Part shown: positions 1 through 8,309 of the stretch, in pieces
How the letters are laid out: each line of letters begins with the position of its first letter
Numbering within the stretch: the stretch's first letter is position 1
Origin: CAZNSX01 sp964575845
GTDB lineage: Bacteria; UBA8248; CAZNSX01
NCBI GenBank assembly: GCA_964575845.1
Contig: CAZNSX010000003.1
Span: 496,001 to 560,000 of the forward strand
Reading direction: 5' to 3'
Length of the DNA: 64,000 bases
Made by a program: the position numbers and the translations under genes
The notes under the pieces: model-generated
Database searches by the model: none
The model's input: the letters and a program-made list of their open reading frames with translations, nothing else
What the model was told of the DNA's origin: nothing

Positions 1-252
1 TGCTCTCTGGAGGATTGGCTCTCGGCGCTGGGGCCCTTTGTGGTAGCTGTTCACCTCCACGATAATGACGGAGGGCGGGACGGGCACCTCGCCCTGGGTC
101 AGGGAAACATTGACTGGAAAAGAACCTTTGATGCTATATTGGCCCTCCCCGAAAGGGTGGCTATGATCCTTGAGGGGGCCAGCCGTGAGGCCGTAGAAGG
201 AAGCCTATCTTTCATGAAAGAGCTTGCACTTGGAAACTCATTTTTACTTTGA
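1..252 (+). CDS. Sugar phosphate isomerase/epimerase-like protein, C-terminal fragment
   Basis: The gene enters from the left edge, so only about 83 C-terminal residues are visible. They include VVAVHLHDNDGG, then GQGNIDW, and end in a helix. The pattern of a strand carrying H-x-H-D followed by a G-x-G-x-I/L-D/N-W segment is typical of the last strands of xylose-isomerase-like TIM barrels (AP_endonuc_2 family), where these His/Asp residues bind metal. The substrate cannot be told from this fragment. A good sigma70-type promoter overlaps the stop codon, so the downstream rodZ-like gene probably starts a new transcript. Confidence 0.6.
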   Translation, partial: CSLEDWLSALGPFVVAVHLHDNDGGRDGHLALGQGNIDWKRTFDAILALPERVAMILEGASREAVEGSLSFMKELALGNSFLL

Positions 253-278
253 CATGCTAAGAACAGAATGTTTAAAAT
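249..278 (+). promoter_or_regulatory. Putative sigma70 promoter upstream of the rodZ-like gene
   Basis: TTGACA at 249-254 and TAAAAT at 273-278 are separated by 18 bases, in an AT-rich patch that stands out from its G+C-rich surroundings. It lies about 60 bases before the predicted start of the next gene. Inferred from consensus match only. Confidence 0.6.
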
Positions 279-340
279 TTAAATGATAATATTAACCTCT
301 TCTCCCACAGTATTAATCCCCAGGGAGGGCGGTAGTTGTG

Positions 341-1330
341 ATGGGTGATGAGGGCAGGGACGAAGGGCTTCTCTTCGAAGAGAAGGCGAGCAAAGCCGAT
401 AAAGAGCTGGGAGCTTATCTGCGAGAGGAACGCTTGCGCCACCAGGTCTCCCTCCAAGAGATGGCCGATACCACCAGGATCAAGCTGAGGTATCTCGAGG
501 CCATCGAGGAAGGGGAGTTCGGCAAGATTCCGGCTGACCCCATCGTTAAGGGCTTCCTCAGGGCTTATGCCCGGCACATCGGCATCGATGACAACGCTGT
601 GGTGGAGCGCTACGCGAAACTTCACGGCCATCCCTCCCTTGATGTCCAGGGTTTGGGACGGGATGTTATCGAGCGCGGACGAAGAGGCGGTGGCCGGCTT
701 AAGGTGGTTTTGGCAATCCTCTTGTTCTTCGTTGCAGGCACCATCTTCTATTTCGTTCAAAGTTACTTCCGTCGCGAGCCAATTATAGTGACCAAGCAGG
801 AAGCTCCTCCTGCTCGGGACCTTCAGCCCGCCGAGGAGCCCCGTGCTAAGGTCCGGGTTCCTGCCTCAAAGGAGCCTTCTTTGCCGGACATCCCAAGCGG
901 TGGAAGAACGGAGACGGAGGTGGCAGCGCCGGGTGTCCCCTCTGACCGAAAGGTCACCCCCTCTCCGGCCAAACCTGCAAGACCCGCAGCGAGTCCATCT
1001 CCTGAAGCAGCTTCCCCGGGAAAACCTTCCCCTCCTACGCCGGAAGTAGTTCCTCCGAAGAAACCTTCCCCTCCTAAGGGTCCTATGGTGCTCGCGGTGA
1101 AGGCCATCGAGGACACTTGGCTCAGGGTGGTAGCGGATGAGACCTCGCAGTATGAGGTTCTTCTCTCCGCAGGCAATTCCCGCGAGTGGCAGGCGAAGGA
1201 AAAGTTCGTCATAACTATTGGCAATGTGGCGGGGACCAGGGTTTCCCTCAATGGTCAAGAGGTAACCTTCCCGCCTACCTCCACCAACGTCATTCATGAC
1301 TTCACGCTCACCAAGAGGCCTCAGTCCTGA
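341..1330 (+). CDS. rodZ: RodZ-like helix-turn-helix membrane protein (HTH_25 / DUF4115)
   Basis: About 329 residues. Residues 18-85 form a Cro/CI-like HTH_25 domain (LGAYLREERLRH, then a KLRYLEAIEEG motif and a FLRAYARHIG motif). A single membrane segment follows at about 120-139, then a Pro/Ser/Lys-rich periplasmic linker (about 150-245) and a C-terminal beta domain resembling DUF4115 (LRVVADE, EWQAKEKF, GNVAGTRVSLNG). This is the RodZ layout: a cytoplasmic HTH that binds MreB and helps keep cell shape. GTG (338) directly precedes ATG (341); I take the ATG, with GGGAGGG upstream. It precedes aroE and mfd, and no mre genes are in view. Assignment as RodZ rests on architecture, so a generic HTH/DUF4115 protein is possible. 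Confidence 0.8.
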   Translation: MGDEGRDEGLLFEEKASKADKELGAYLREERLRHQVSLQEMADTTRIKLRYLEAIEEGEFGKIPADPIVKGFLRAYARHIGIDDNAVVERYAKLHGHPSLDVQGLGRDVIERGRRGGGRLKVVLAILLFFVAGTIFYFVQSYFRREPIIVTKQEAPPARDLQPAEEPRAKVRVPASKEPSLPDIPSGGRTETEVAAPGVPSDRKVTPSPAKPARPAASPSPEAASPGKPSPPTPEVVPPKKPSPPKGPMVLAVKAIEDTWLRVVADETSQYEVLLSAGNSREWQAKEKFVITIGNVAGTRVSLNGQEVTFPPTSTNVIHDFTLTKRPQS

Positions 1331-1361
1331 AGCCTCTCGAGCTTGCCGTGAGGATTTTCTA

Positions 1362-2288
1362 GTGGCTGAAATTGTAAGAGCCCTGGGCATTTTCGGTTGC
1401 CCCCTGGGCCACTCCGTGTCCCATCTGATGTACTCAACAGCCTTAAAGCACCTGGGCATTAATTTTCAGTTTCAGCCTTACGAGGTTAAGCCCGAGAATC
1501 TGGCGGCGGCAGTGGAAGGCATAAGGGCTATGGGTATCAGAGGTGTGAGCGTCACAATCCCTCATAAGGAGGCTATCGCCCCACTGCTGGATGAGCTGAG
1601 CGAAGACGCTCGACTCATGGGAGCCGTAAATCTAGTCTGCCTGGAGGATGGAAATAGGCTCGTCGGTCATAACACCGATGGCATAGGGTTTGTTACCTCC
1701 CTGCGAAAGGATGCGGGCCAGGACCCCAAGGGAAAGCGCGTCCTCCTCCTGGGGGCGGGAGGAGCGGCCAGGGCCATCGCGGTGAAATTGGCCCAAGAGG
1801 GTGCGGGCCACATTTCGATCCTGAACCGCACTCCCTCAAGGGCGCTGGAGCTGGCCAGGCATGTCGCCACCCAGGTTCCCGGCTCCGACATGGAGGGGGG
1901 TGCCCTTGAGCCAATCGAGGTGGTTCGCTGCGCAAAGGAAGCCAATATTATCATCAATTGTACCTCGGTGGGCATGTGGAAGGAGGGCGAGCCTCCGGAA
2001 AAGCTCTCTCTCCTTCCTTCTGAACTGATCATGCCCAACCATTTGATCTGTGATGTAGTCTATAACCCCCTCCTCACGCCACTCCTTTGCGCCGCCAAGC
2101 GCCGTAAGGCAAAGGTGCTGACGGGGCTCGGCATGATCGTCTATCAGGGGGCGGAGGCGTTTCGTCGCTGGACGGGCTGCGAGTTGCCCGTCCAGCTGGT
2201 TCGCCGTCGCCTTATGCGAGCTCTTTCGCAGGCACGCTCTCAGGCGAGGGCGATGTGGAGCCTGGGTGCCTGTGAGAAGTCGTGCTGA
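1362..2288 (+). CDS. aroE: Shikimate dehydrogenase (NADP+)
   Basis: Reduces 3-dehydroshikimate to shikimate with NADPH in aromatic amino acid biosynthesis. Visible motifs are the substrate-binding S-x-S in GHSVSH near the N-terminus, the catalytic Lys in VTIPHKEA (about residue 69), the catalytic Asp in GHNTDGIGF (about 107), the dinucleotide loop GAGGAARAIA, and an NRT cofactor motif in LNRTPSRA. The frame is open from 1296, but GTG at 1362, nine bases after GTGAGG, gives the usual N-terminus (ALGIFGCPLGHSVSH) and avoids overlapping the rodZ-like gene. The 308-residue product has a slightly long tail. Its stop overlaps the GTG start of mfd by 7 bases, implying translational coupling. Confidence 0.93.
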   Translation: MAEIVRALGIFGCPLGHSVSHLMYSTALKHLGINFQFQPYEVKPENLAAAVEGIRAMGIRGVSVTIPHKEAIAPLLDELSEDARLMGAVNLVCLEDGNRLVGHNTDGIGFVTSLRKDAGQDPKGKRVLLLGAGGAARAIAVKLAQEGAGHISILNRTPSRALELARHVATQVPGSDMEGGALEPIEVVRCAKEANIIINCTSVGMWKEGEPPEKLSLLPSELIMPNHLICDVVYNPLLTPLLCAAKRRKAKVLTGLGMIVYQGAEAFRRWTGCELPVQLVRRRLMRALSQARSQARAMWSLGACEKSC

Positions 2289-5200
2289 GAGAGATCGAGG
2301 AAGCCGTCCGCACCCCGGGGCGGAGGGTGGTCCGCCTGATAGGAGTAGCGAGTCCTTCTAAGGCCTACCTTCTGGCGGAGCTAAGACGCCGCACAGGAAG
2401 ACCCCTACTGGTTGTTTCCCCTTCTTCCAAAGGGGCCAGGAGCCTCTTTCGGGATATGACTTTTTTCCTGGGAGAGCCGGCCCCGGGGCTTTCCTCCCCT
2501 CACCCCCTCTACCTTTACCCTCCCTGGGATGTCTGCCCCTTTGAGTTTCTCTCCCCAAGCCCCCTCCTCGCGGGGCAGCGCCTTGCCGTCTTAGACTCTT
2601 TGCGCAGGGGGAGGGGCGGAGTCATCGTTGCCTCCCTGGGGGCCGCCCTTCAGCGGGTCTTGCCCATGGCCCTCTTGCAAAAGGCCTCGGTGGAGCTCTT
2701 CGAGGGGGCTAGCTTCGATAGAGATGAGCTTCTCGTGCGCCTGGCCCGGATGGGTTATCAGCGGACCGCCATGGTGGAAGAGAGGGGTGAGCTGGCCGTG
2801 CGGGGAGCAATTGTCGACGCTTTCTCCCCTCAGGAGCCCTACCCCATGCGGGTGGAATTTATGGACGAGAGGGTCTGCTCCATCAGGTATTTCAACCCAT
2901 CGAGCCAGCGCTCTCTGAGGAGCCTGACCGCGGCAACCTTCCTGCCAGCCCGCGAAATCGTCTTGGACGAGGAGAGCCGTCTGCGGGGAGCCCGGGCCCT
3001 GGAGGCGAAGGGAAGGGAGGCAGGTCTGGAGGAAGCCCATCTTTCTTACTTTCTTGAGCGTCTTGAGGAGGAGGGTTTTTTCCCAGGGATAGAGGGGATG
3101 TTGCCCCTCTTTCTCGAGGAACTCGAGAGCCTCTTCGACCACCTTCCGCCGGAGGCCTCGGTGGTTTTAGATGAGCCACACGAGATCGCCGAATGGGGGA
3201 GGAACCTCTGGGAGAGCCTGGCGGAAGAGGCTGCACTGGCGCCGGGAAGGGGGCTCGTGAGCTTCGACCCCGAGCTCTTCTGGCTCAAGGCCGAGACCAT
3301 ATATGGCTTGGGCGAGAGGCTACCCCTTCTGCTTTTTAACTCTCTTCCCCTTTACCCCCAGGAGGATGATGTGACCTTGGAGCTGAGGGCCGAGACGCTT
3401 CCGCCCCTGAAGGGGAGGCTCTCGGCCTTTGCTGAGCAGCTCAAGAGTTGGAGGAGGTCTGGGGCGGCGGTGGTTCTGGTGAGCCCCGACAGGACCCGTG
3501 CCATACGCCTTAAGGGGCTCTTGGGGGAGCATGAGCTTGGCGCATCCCTCCTGGAAGAGGGGTGTCCCATAAGGGCGGAGGAAATTGACCTGTCCATCGC
3601 CATAGGCTCCATCTCTTCAAGTTTCAGCCTGAAAGAGCCCAATCTTGTCCTCTTCAGGGAAGAGGACCTTTTCATCGCCGCCATGGGGGCCCCGAGGCGC
3701 AAGCCTCCCACCCAGAAGCTCCGCCCTAGCCTCGGCGAGCTCAAGGAGGGCGATTTCGTCGTTCACAGCGAGTACGGCATCGCCATCTACCGAGGTCTTT
3801 GCTTCCTGGACTGGGGTGGGGGAGAGGGCGAGTTCTTGCTGCTGGATTATGCCGGAGGGGACAGGCTCTATGTCCCCACAGAGAGAGCCCACCTCGTCCA
3901 ACGCTATCTGGCCGCAGGGGACCTGAAACCCCGGCTCGATAAGCTTGGAGGTACTGCCTGGGCGCGGGTGAAGCGCCGGGTGAGGGAGTCTTTGAGGAGC
4001 ATGGCGGAGGAACTCCTCAAGCTCTTTGCCCAACGGCAAGTGGCCAGAGGTCACTCCTTCTCGGCTGATGATGACTTGAGCCGGCAGTTTGAGTTCGGCT
4101 TCGAGCACGAGGAAACTCATGGCCAACTTCAGGCCATCCAGGATGTCAAAGCCGATATGGAGCTACCCCGGCCCATGGACCGGCTCGTCTGCGGCGATGT
4201 GGGCTACGGCAAGACCGAGGTGGCCATGCGGGCGAGCTTCAAGGCCGTGATGGATGGGAAGCAGGTTGCCATGCTGGTTCCCACTACCATCCTGGCGCAG
4301 CAACACTATGCCACCTTCAAGAAACGCTTTGAGCCCTTCCCCATAAGGGTGGAGGTTCTCTCCCGCTTCCGCTCCCGTGCTGAGCAACAGGAGGTTCTGG
4401 GGGGCCTCCGGGCGGGGCTCGTGGACGTAGTCATCGGGACACATCGGCTCCTTCAGAAGGATATAGCCTTTGCCAACCTCGGCCTCCTGATAATAGATGA
4501 GGAGCACCGCTTTGGCGTGAGGCACAAGGAGAAGCTCAAGAGTCTCAAAACCTCAGTGGATGTCCTCAACCTGACAGCCACCCCCATCCCCCGAACCCTG
4601 CACCTCTCCCTGCTGGGAATCAGAGATCTGAGCGTAATCGAGACGCCGCCCAAGGAGCGACTCTCGGTCCGTACCTATATCTGTCGCTTCAGCGCCAAGG
4701 TTATAAGGGAAGCCATAGACCGGGAGCTCTCCCGGGGGGGACAGGTTTTCTTCGTCCATAACCGCGTTCAGAGCATCGGCGCGATGGCCCGCTACCTCAG
4801 CCATCTGGTGCCGCATGCGAGGATAGGCATCGCGCACGGCCAGATGGTCGGGGGGCGTCTTGAGCGGGTGATGCTGGACTTCTGCAGAGGGGATATCGAC
4901 ATTCTCCTATGCTCGGCCATCGTAGAGTCAGGTCTTGATATTCCAGCCGTCAATACCATCATTATCAACCGGGCCGATAGGTTTGGCATGGCCCAGCTAT
5001 ATCAGCTGAGAGGCAGGGTAGGCCGCGATCGCTATCAGGCCCACGCCTACCTGCTAATTCCCAGTACCAGGATTCTCACCTCTGAGGCCCGGGAGCGCTT
5101 GAAGGCTCTGGAGGAGCTGAGCGAGTTGGGCTCGGGCTTCAGGCTTGCGGCCAGAGACATGCAGATCCGCGGTGCCGGGAACATCCTGGGGAGGGAGCAA

Positions 5201-5758
5201 TCCGGGCACATAGCCGCCGTGGGCTTCGACCTTTATTGCCAGCTCATGGAGGAGACGGTGAGGGAGGTCAAGGGCGAGGCCATACCCCCCCAGCCCGAGC
5301 CAGAACTCAAGCTTCCGGGCGCTGGATTCATTCCCGAGAGCTTCATTCCTTCCGCTGAGGTGCGTCTTGAAGTCTACCGCCGGGTTGCCAGCGCTGCGAG
5401 CCTGGCGGAGCTGGCGGAGCTTGCAAAGGAGCTCAAGGATCGTTTTGGCCCCATGCCCGAAGTTGCCGAGCGCCTTCTGGTGGCCGCCGATATAAGGATG
5501 CTATCCCGCGCATGCCGCGTGGAGAGCCTTGCTGTGGAGAATGGGAAGGCGCTCTTCCGGGCTGCTCCGGGCGGGCGCCACCTCACCCAAGAGTTTCTCT
5601 CCCAACCGGGGATCGAATTCATTGACAGCTTCTCTTTTCGGGTGAACCTCCCCGGGGGGGACTGGAGGGAGGTCTTCAGTACTATAAAAAATACATTGCA
5701 GGCTTTTGAGAGATGTGCTAGCTTGCCACCCGAGAAGGAGGGCACCGCCCTTATCTAA
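2282..5758 (+). CDS. mfd: Transcription-repair coupling factor Mfd
   Basis: A DNA translocase that removes RNA polymerase stalled at lesions and recruits UvrA. The 1158-residue length is normal. An N-terminal UvrB-homology module comes first (PLYLYPPWDVCPFE, then the VRGAIVDAFSP region). The RNA-polymerase-interaction domain begins near residue 490 (GDFVVHSEYGIAIYRGL). A superfamily 2 helicase motor follows, with Walker A GDVGYGKTEVA at about 637, DEEH box (IDEEHRFGV) at about 739, motif III TATPIPRT and motif VI QLRGRVGR. A TRCF domain lies at the C-terminus (about 1010-1110). It starts with GTG overlapping the aroE stop. The next gene is 45 bases downstream, so mfd and ppiC/surA are probably cotranscribed. 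Confidence 0.97.
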   Translation: MLREIEEAVRTPGRRVVRLIGVASPSKAYLLAELRRRTGRPLLVVSPSSKGARSLFRDMTFFLGEPAPGLSSPHPLYLYPPWDVCPFEFLSPSPLLAGQRLAVLDSLRRGRGGVIVASLGAALQRVLPMALLQKASVELFEGASFDRDELLVRLARMGYQRTAMVEERGELAVRGAIVDAFSPQEPYPMRVEFMDERVCSIRYFNPSSQRSLRSLTAATFLPAREIVLDEESRLRGARALEAKGREAGLEEAHLSYFLERLEEEGFFPGIEGMLPLFLEELESLFDHLPPEASVVLDEPHEIAEWGRNLWESLAEEAALAPGRGLVSFDPELFWLKAETIYGLGERLPLLLFNSLPLYPQEDDVTLELRAETLPPLKGRLSAFAEQLKSWRRSGAAVVLVSPDRTRAIRLKGLLGEHELGASLLEEGCPIRAEEIDLSIAIGSISSSFSLKEPNLVLFREEDLFIAAMGAPRRKPPTQKLRPSLGELKEGDFVVHSEYGIAIYRGLCFLDWGGGEGEFLLLDYAGGDRLYVPTERAHLVQRYLAAGDLKPRLDKLGGTAWARVKRRVRESLRSMAEELLKLFAQRQVARGHSFSADDDLSRQFEFGFEHEETHGQLQAIQDVKADMELPRPMDRLVCGDVGYGKTEVAMRASFKAVMDGKQVAMLVPTTILAQQHYATFKKRFEPFPIRVEVLSRFRSRAEQQEVLGGLRAGLVDVVIGTHRLLQKDIAFANLGLLIIDEEHRFGVRHKEKLKSLKTSVDVLNLTATPIPRTLHLSLLGIRDLSVIETPPKERLSVRTYICRFSAKVIREAIDRELSRGGQVFFVHNRVQSIGAMARYLSHLVPHARIGIAHGQMVGGRLERVMLDFCRGDIDILLCSAIVESGLDIPAVNTIIINRADRFGMAQLYQLRGRVGRDRYQAHAYLLIPSTRILTSEARERLKALEELSELGSGFRLAARDMQIRGAGNILGREQSGHIAAVGFDLYCQLMEETVREVKGEAIPPQPEPELKLPGAGFIPESFIPSAEVRLEVYRRVASAASLAELAELAKELKDRFGPMPEVAERLLVAADIRMLSRACRVESLAVENGKALFRAAPGGRHLTQEFLSQPGIEFIDSFSFRVNLPGGDWREVFSTIKNTLQAFERCASLPPEKEGTALI

Positions 5759-5803
5759 GCTCTTGAGAGATATACCCTAAAATGCAAGGCCCGCATTCGG
5801 CTT

Positions 5804-7291
5804 ATGGTTCAAAAACTGGCTCGGACGTGGCGTTATCCAATGGCTAGAAGCCTCCTGAGCTTCCCAATTGTTCTGCTGCTCGCCCTTTGCCTGATGGGGG
5901 GGGAGGCCTTGGGCGAGAAGATCACCATCGAGCGGATCGCCGCCAAGGTCAACGATGAGATCATAACGCTGAGCGAGGTTCAGGAAGAGGCCAAGGGAGA
6001 GCTCCAGAAAATAAGGGAGCAATTCCAAGGGGAGGACCGACGCCTCCAGTCCCGCCAGGCAGAACTGAAGGCCCTCGATAAGCTCATCGAGAAGACCCTG
6101 ATGCTTCAACGGGCCAAGGAGCTGGAAATTACGGTGTCTGATAAAGAAGTGGAGACGGCGATAGAGTTAATAAAGCAGCGCAACCGGTTGAGCGATGCCG
6201 CCCTTAAGGCGGCCCTCAAACGCGACGGCATAGACTATGAGCAGTACCGGGAGCGCATCCGGCGCGAGTTGCTCCTTGGGGCTGTAGAGAGAAGGGAGGT
6301 TAACGCTCATATCGTCGTGGGCGACGACGATTTGGTCCGCTTCTACCGCGATAACATCAGCCGATACATGAAGGACGAGCAGCGGAAGGCCCATCATATC
6401 TTCTTTGCCCTTGAGCCTAACGCCGACCGCCGTGAGGTTGACCGCGTGATGAGTAGGGCCAGGGCAACGTTGGCTAAGCTTCAGAACCCCTCCAATTTCG
6501 AGGACTTGGCCCGCAAGTATTCCGAGGGGCCCGCTGCGTCAAAGGGTGGGGATCTGGGCTATATCAAAAAGGACGAAGTTTTCCCTGAGTTCGAACGCCT
6601 CCTCTTCTCTTTGAAGCCGGGGCAGGTGGGCGGGCCCGTTCGTACGAGGGCGGGTGTTCACATCGTCAAGCTGGATGAGATAAAAGGTGGCCTCCCCGTT
6701 CCCTTGGAGAAGGTCAAAGATGCCATAAGGTCTGAGGTCCACAGGCGAAAGAGAGAGGAGCGCTACCGGGAGTGGATAGCCGAGCTTAAGCAGAAAGCCT
6801 TCCTGGAGGTGAATTACGACGAGGAGGGCAAGGAAAGGGGTTCCCTGGGGGTGACATCCCGCGACGGACAGAAGCTTGTCGAAACTTACGTCTTGAGAAA
6901 AATACAGCTTCTCGAAAGCGAGGACCCCATAGGGAAGGAGCAGATCTACTGGGGTTTTGGCAAGACGCGCCGAAAACCCCTCTGGTGGGGAAAGCCCATC
7001 CACGTCAATGAGCTGATGGCTTTGGATGAGGCGGATTTGGCCGAGGTGGAAAACAAATTCAAGTTCTTCGAGGAGCCTGACGGGAGCTACAGGCTCTTCT
7101 TTTATGAAGAGGACACTTGGGGGCCTGACGACTACCTGGGGTCCCTCTCATTTCAGGAGGTGGTCCAGGCCTTCAAGGCTGACCCCACCCTGAAGGAGCG
7201 AGGCTTCCTTACGGATAGCAAAAAGCTCAAGATTGTCATACAATTTGAGCGACGGCTGGTCCAACGCATAGTTTCCGGAAGGAACTTTTAG
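5804..7291 (+). CDS. PpiC/SurA-type peptidyl-prolyl isomerase with C-terminal extension
   Basis: A secreted parvulin-fold chaperone, likely periplasmic, assisting folding of exported and outer-membrane proteins. An N-terminal signal peptide (LLSFPIVLLLALCLMGGEALG) is followed by a SurA_N-type helical region (about 40-185) and a parvulin domain at about 188-290 (KAHHIFF, the YSEGPAASKGGDLGYI motif, GPVRTRAGVHIVKL). Residues 330-495 are not usual for PpiC/SurA. They contain YVLRKIQLLESEDP, a Trp-rich patch (IYWGFGKTRRKPLWWG) and an acidic loop EEDTWGPDDYLGS, which looks like a C2-type beta-sandwich calcium loop. Start uncertain: the second ATG at 5840 gives a cleaner signal peptide. No strong ribosome-binding site is visible for either. 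Confidence 0.85.
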   Translation: MVQKLARTWRYPMARSLLSFPIVLLLALCLMGGEALGEKITIERIAAKVNDEIITLSEVQEEAKGELQKIREQFQGEDRRLQSRQAELKALDKLIEKTLMLQRAKELEITVSDKEVETAIELIKQRNRLSDAALKAALKRDGIDYEQYRERIRRELLLGAVERREVNAHIVVGDDDLVRFYRDNISRYMKDEQRKAHHIFFALEPNADRREVDRVMSRARATLAKLQNPSNFEDLARKYSEGPAASKGGDLGYIKKDEVFPEFERLLFSLKPGQVGGPVRTRAGVHIVKLDEIKGGLPVPLEKVKDAIRSEVHRRKREERYREWIAELKQKAFLEVNYDEEGKERGSLGVTSRDGQKLVETYVLRKIQLLESEDPIGKEQIYWGFGKTRRKPLWWGKPIHVNELMALDEADLAEVENKFKFFEEPDGSYRLFFYEEDTWGPDDYLGSLSFQEVVQAFKADPTLKERGFLTDSKKLKIVIQFERRLVQRIVSGRNF

Positions 7292-7313
7292 AGGCTGGCG
7301 GGATGAGCGGAGG

Positions 7314-7610
7314 GTGCGGCTGGATAGCTTCCTGAAGGCGAGCCGCCTTGTCAAGCGGCGGAGTCAGGCCAAAAGCCTCTGTGAAGGAGGTGCCATCGAG
7401 GTTAACGGGCGTCCCGCCAAGGCCGGAAGGGCTCTCAAGGCGGGCGACCGGGTTTTGGTCCGACTGTGGAGGCGGCATGTCCTTGTGGAGGTAGCTGATT
7501 TCTCGGGCCATTCCCTAAAATCAGGGGAATCCGGGTCGCTTTGCCGCATTATCGAGGAAAAGAAAGGGCAAGAGCTGGAGGAGGAAGAGGAAGGGCCTTT
7601 CCTCTCATAG
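7314..7610 (+). CDS. S4-domain RNA-binding protein (Hsp15/HslR-like)
   Basis: A 98-residue protein beginning with a typical S4 fold: MRLDSFLKASRLVKRRSQA, then GGAIEVNGRPAKAGRALKAGDRV. The S4 domain binds structured RNA. Small stand-alone members such as Hsp15/RqcP act on 50S subunits carrying stalled nascent chains. The C-terminus is strongly acidic (a run of Glu in EELEEEEEGP). Start is GTG at 7314, preceded by GCGGAG, and it lies 22 bases after the ppiC/surA stop, so it shares that transcript. Ribosome rescue is inferred from the family. Confidence 0.85.
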   Translation: MRLDSFLKASRLVKRRSQAKSLCEGGAIEVNGRPAKAGRALKAGDRVLVRLWRRHVLVEVADFSGHSLKSGESGSLCRIIEEKKGQELEEEEEGPFLS

Positions 7611-7612
7611 CC

Positions 7613-7652
7613 GACCCGCTTTAAGATAGTCCAGTGAGGCTATTAAGGGGTC
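7613..7652 (+). promoter_or_regulatory. PyrR-binding RNA loop (pyr attenuator anti-antiterminator)
   Basis: The sequence AGTCCAGTGAGGCT at 7628-7641 matches the PyrR-binding consensus ARUCCNGNGAGGYU. AGUC (7628-7631) pairs with GGCU (7638-7641) around the hexaloop CAGUGA (7632-7637). Below an internal GAU/A bulge, TTAA (7621-7624) pairs with TTAA (7643-7646) and GACCC (7613-7617) with GGGTC (7648-7652). This upper-stem, purine bulge and lower-stem layout is that of the three Bacillus pyr binding loops. A terminator hairpin and pyrR follow, so UMP/UTP-bound PyrR is expected to stabilise this loop and favour termination. Confidence 0.85.
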
Positions 7653-7701
7653 CTGGGATGACCAAGGAAAAGAAGGGTTCACACGGTTTCGAAGCAGGCT
7701 G

Positions 7702-7738
7702 GCCCTCACGCCCGGAATGGGCGGAGGGCTTATTTTTT
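7702..7738 (+). terminator. Pyr operon attenuator terminator
   Basis: GCCCTC (7702-7707) pairs with GAGGGC (7724-7729), and CGCCC (7709-7713) with GGGCG (7719-7723), around loop GGAAT with one bulged A. The U-rich tract TTATTTTTT follows at 7730-7738. It is a strong intrinsic terminator placed between the PyrR-binding loop and the pyrR start, as expected for transcription attenuation. Confidence 0.88.
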
Positions 7739-7775
7739 ATGGAGCGAAGAGGTGGTACCTCGGAGTGAGGACACG

Positions 7776-8306
7776 ATGAGAGAAATTATGGATGGAAACC
7801 AGCTCGGGCGCGCGCTCATGAGGATAGCACACGAGATCTTGGAGCGGAACAAGGGGGCTAAGGACCTTGTGCTAGTGGGTCTGCACACTCGGGGGTTCCA
7901 TCTGGCCGAAAGGATCGGGCGCAATCTGGAGGCCATCGAAGGGGTGAGGGTTCCCGTGGGCGCCTTAGACATAACCCTTTATCGCGACGACCGGGGGCGG
8001 CTTGGCAGGGGTGGCATCCTGAAGAGGACGGAGATTCCATTTTCCTGTCAAGGCAAAAAGGTTGTCCTGGTGGACGATGTCCTTTTTACGGGTCGAAGCG
8101 TCCGGGCAGCTCTTGAGGCCCTGACGTCTTTCGGCCGGCCGGCCTCAATACAACTCGCCGTGGTGGTCGATAGGGGGCACCGAGAGCTTCCCATCAGAGC
8201 CGACTTTGTGGGAAAGACCTTTTCCACCCTTCGAGATGAAAAGGTGGAAGTGAGGCTCAATGAGGTGGATGGCGAGGACCGGTCGGTAGTTTCAGGAGGC
8301 GGCTGA
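7776..8306 (+). CDS. pyrR: PyrR: pyr operon attenuation regulator / uracil phosphoribosyltransferase
   Basis: A type I phosphoribosyltransferase fold that binds pyr leader RNA when UMP/UTP is high; many members also make UMP from uracil and PRPP. Visible are the flexible-loop region with DITLYRDD and the PRPP loop VVLVDDVLFTGRS at about residues 96-108, both characteristic of PyrR. ATG at 7776 follows GTGAGG at a good distance; upstream in-frame codons would give an atypical N-terminus. The 176-residue length matches the family. It is the first gene of pyrR-pyrB-pyrC'-MBL-carA-carB, and its own leader carries the cognate RNA target, so the system is probably autoregulated. Confidence 0.95.
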   Translation: MREIMDGNQLGRALMRIAHEILERNKGAKDLVLVGLHTRGFHLAERIGRNLEAIEGVRVPVGALDITLYRDDRGRLGRGGILKRTEIPFSCQGKKVVLVDDVLFTGRSVRAALEALTSFGRPASIQLAVVVDRGHRELPIRADFVGKTFSTLRDEKVEVRLNEVDGEDRSVVSGGG

Positions 8307-8309
8307 ACC

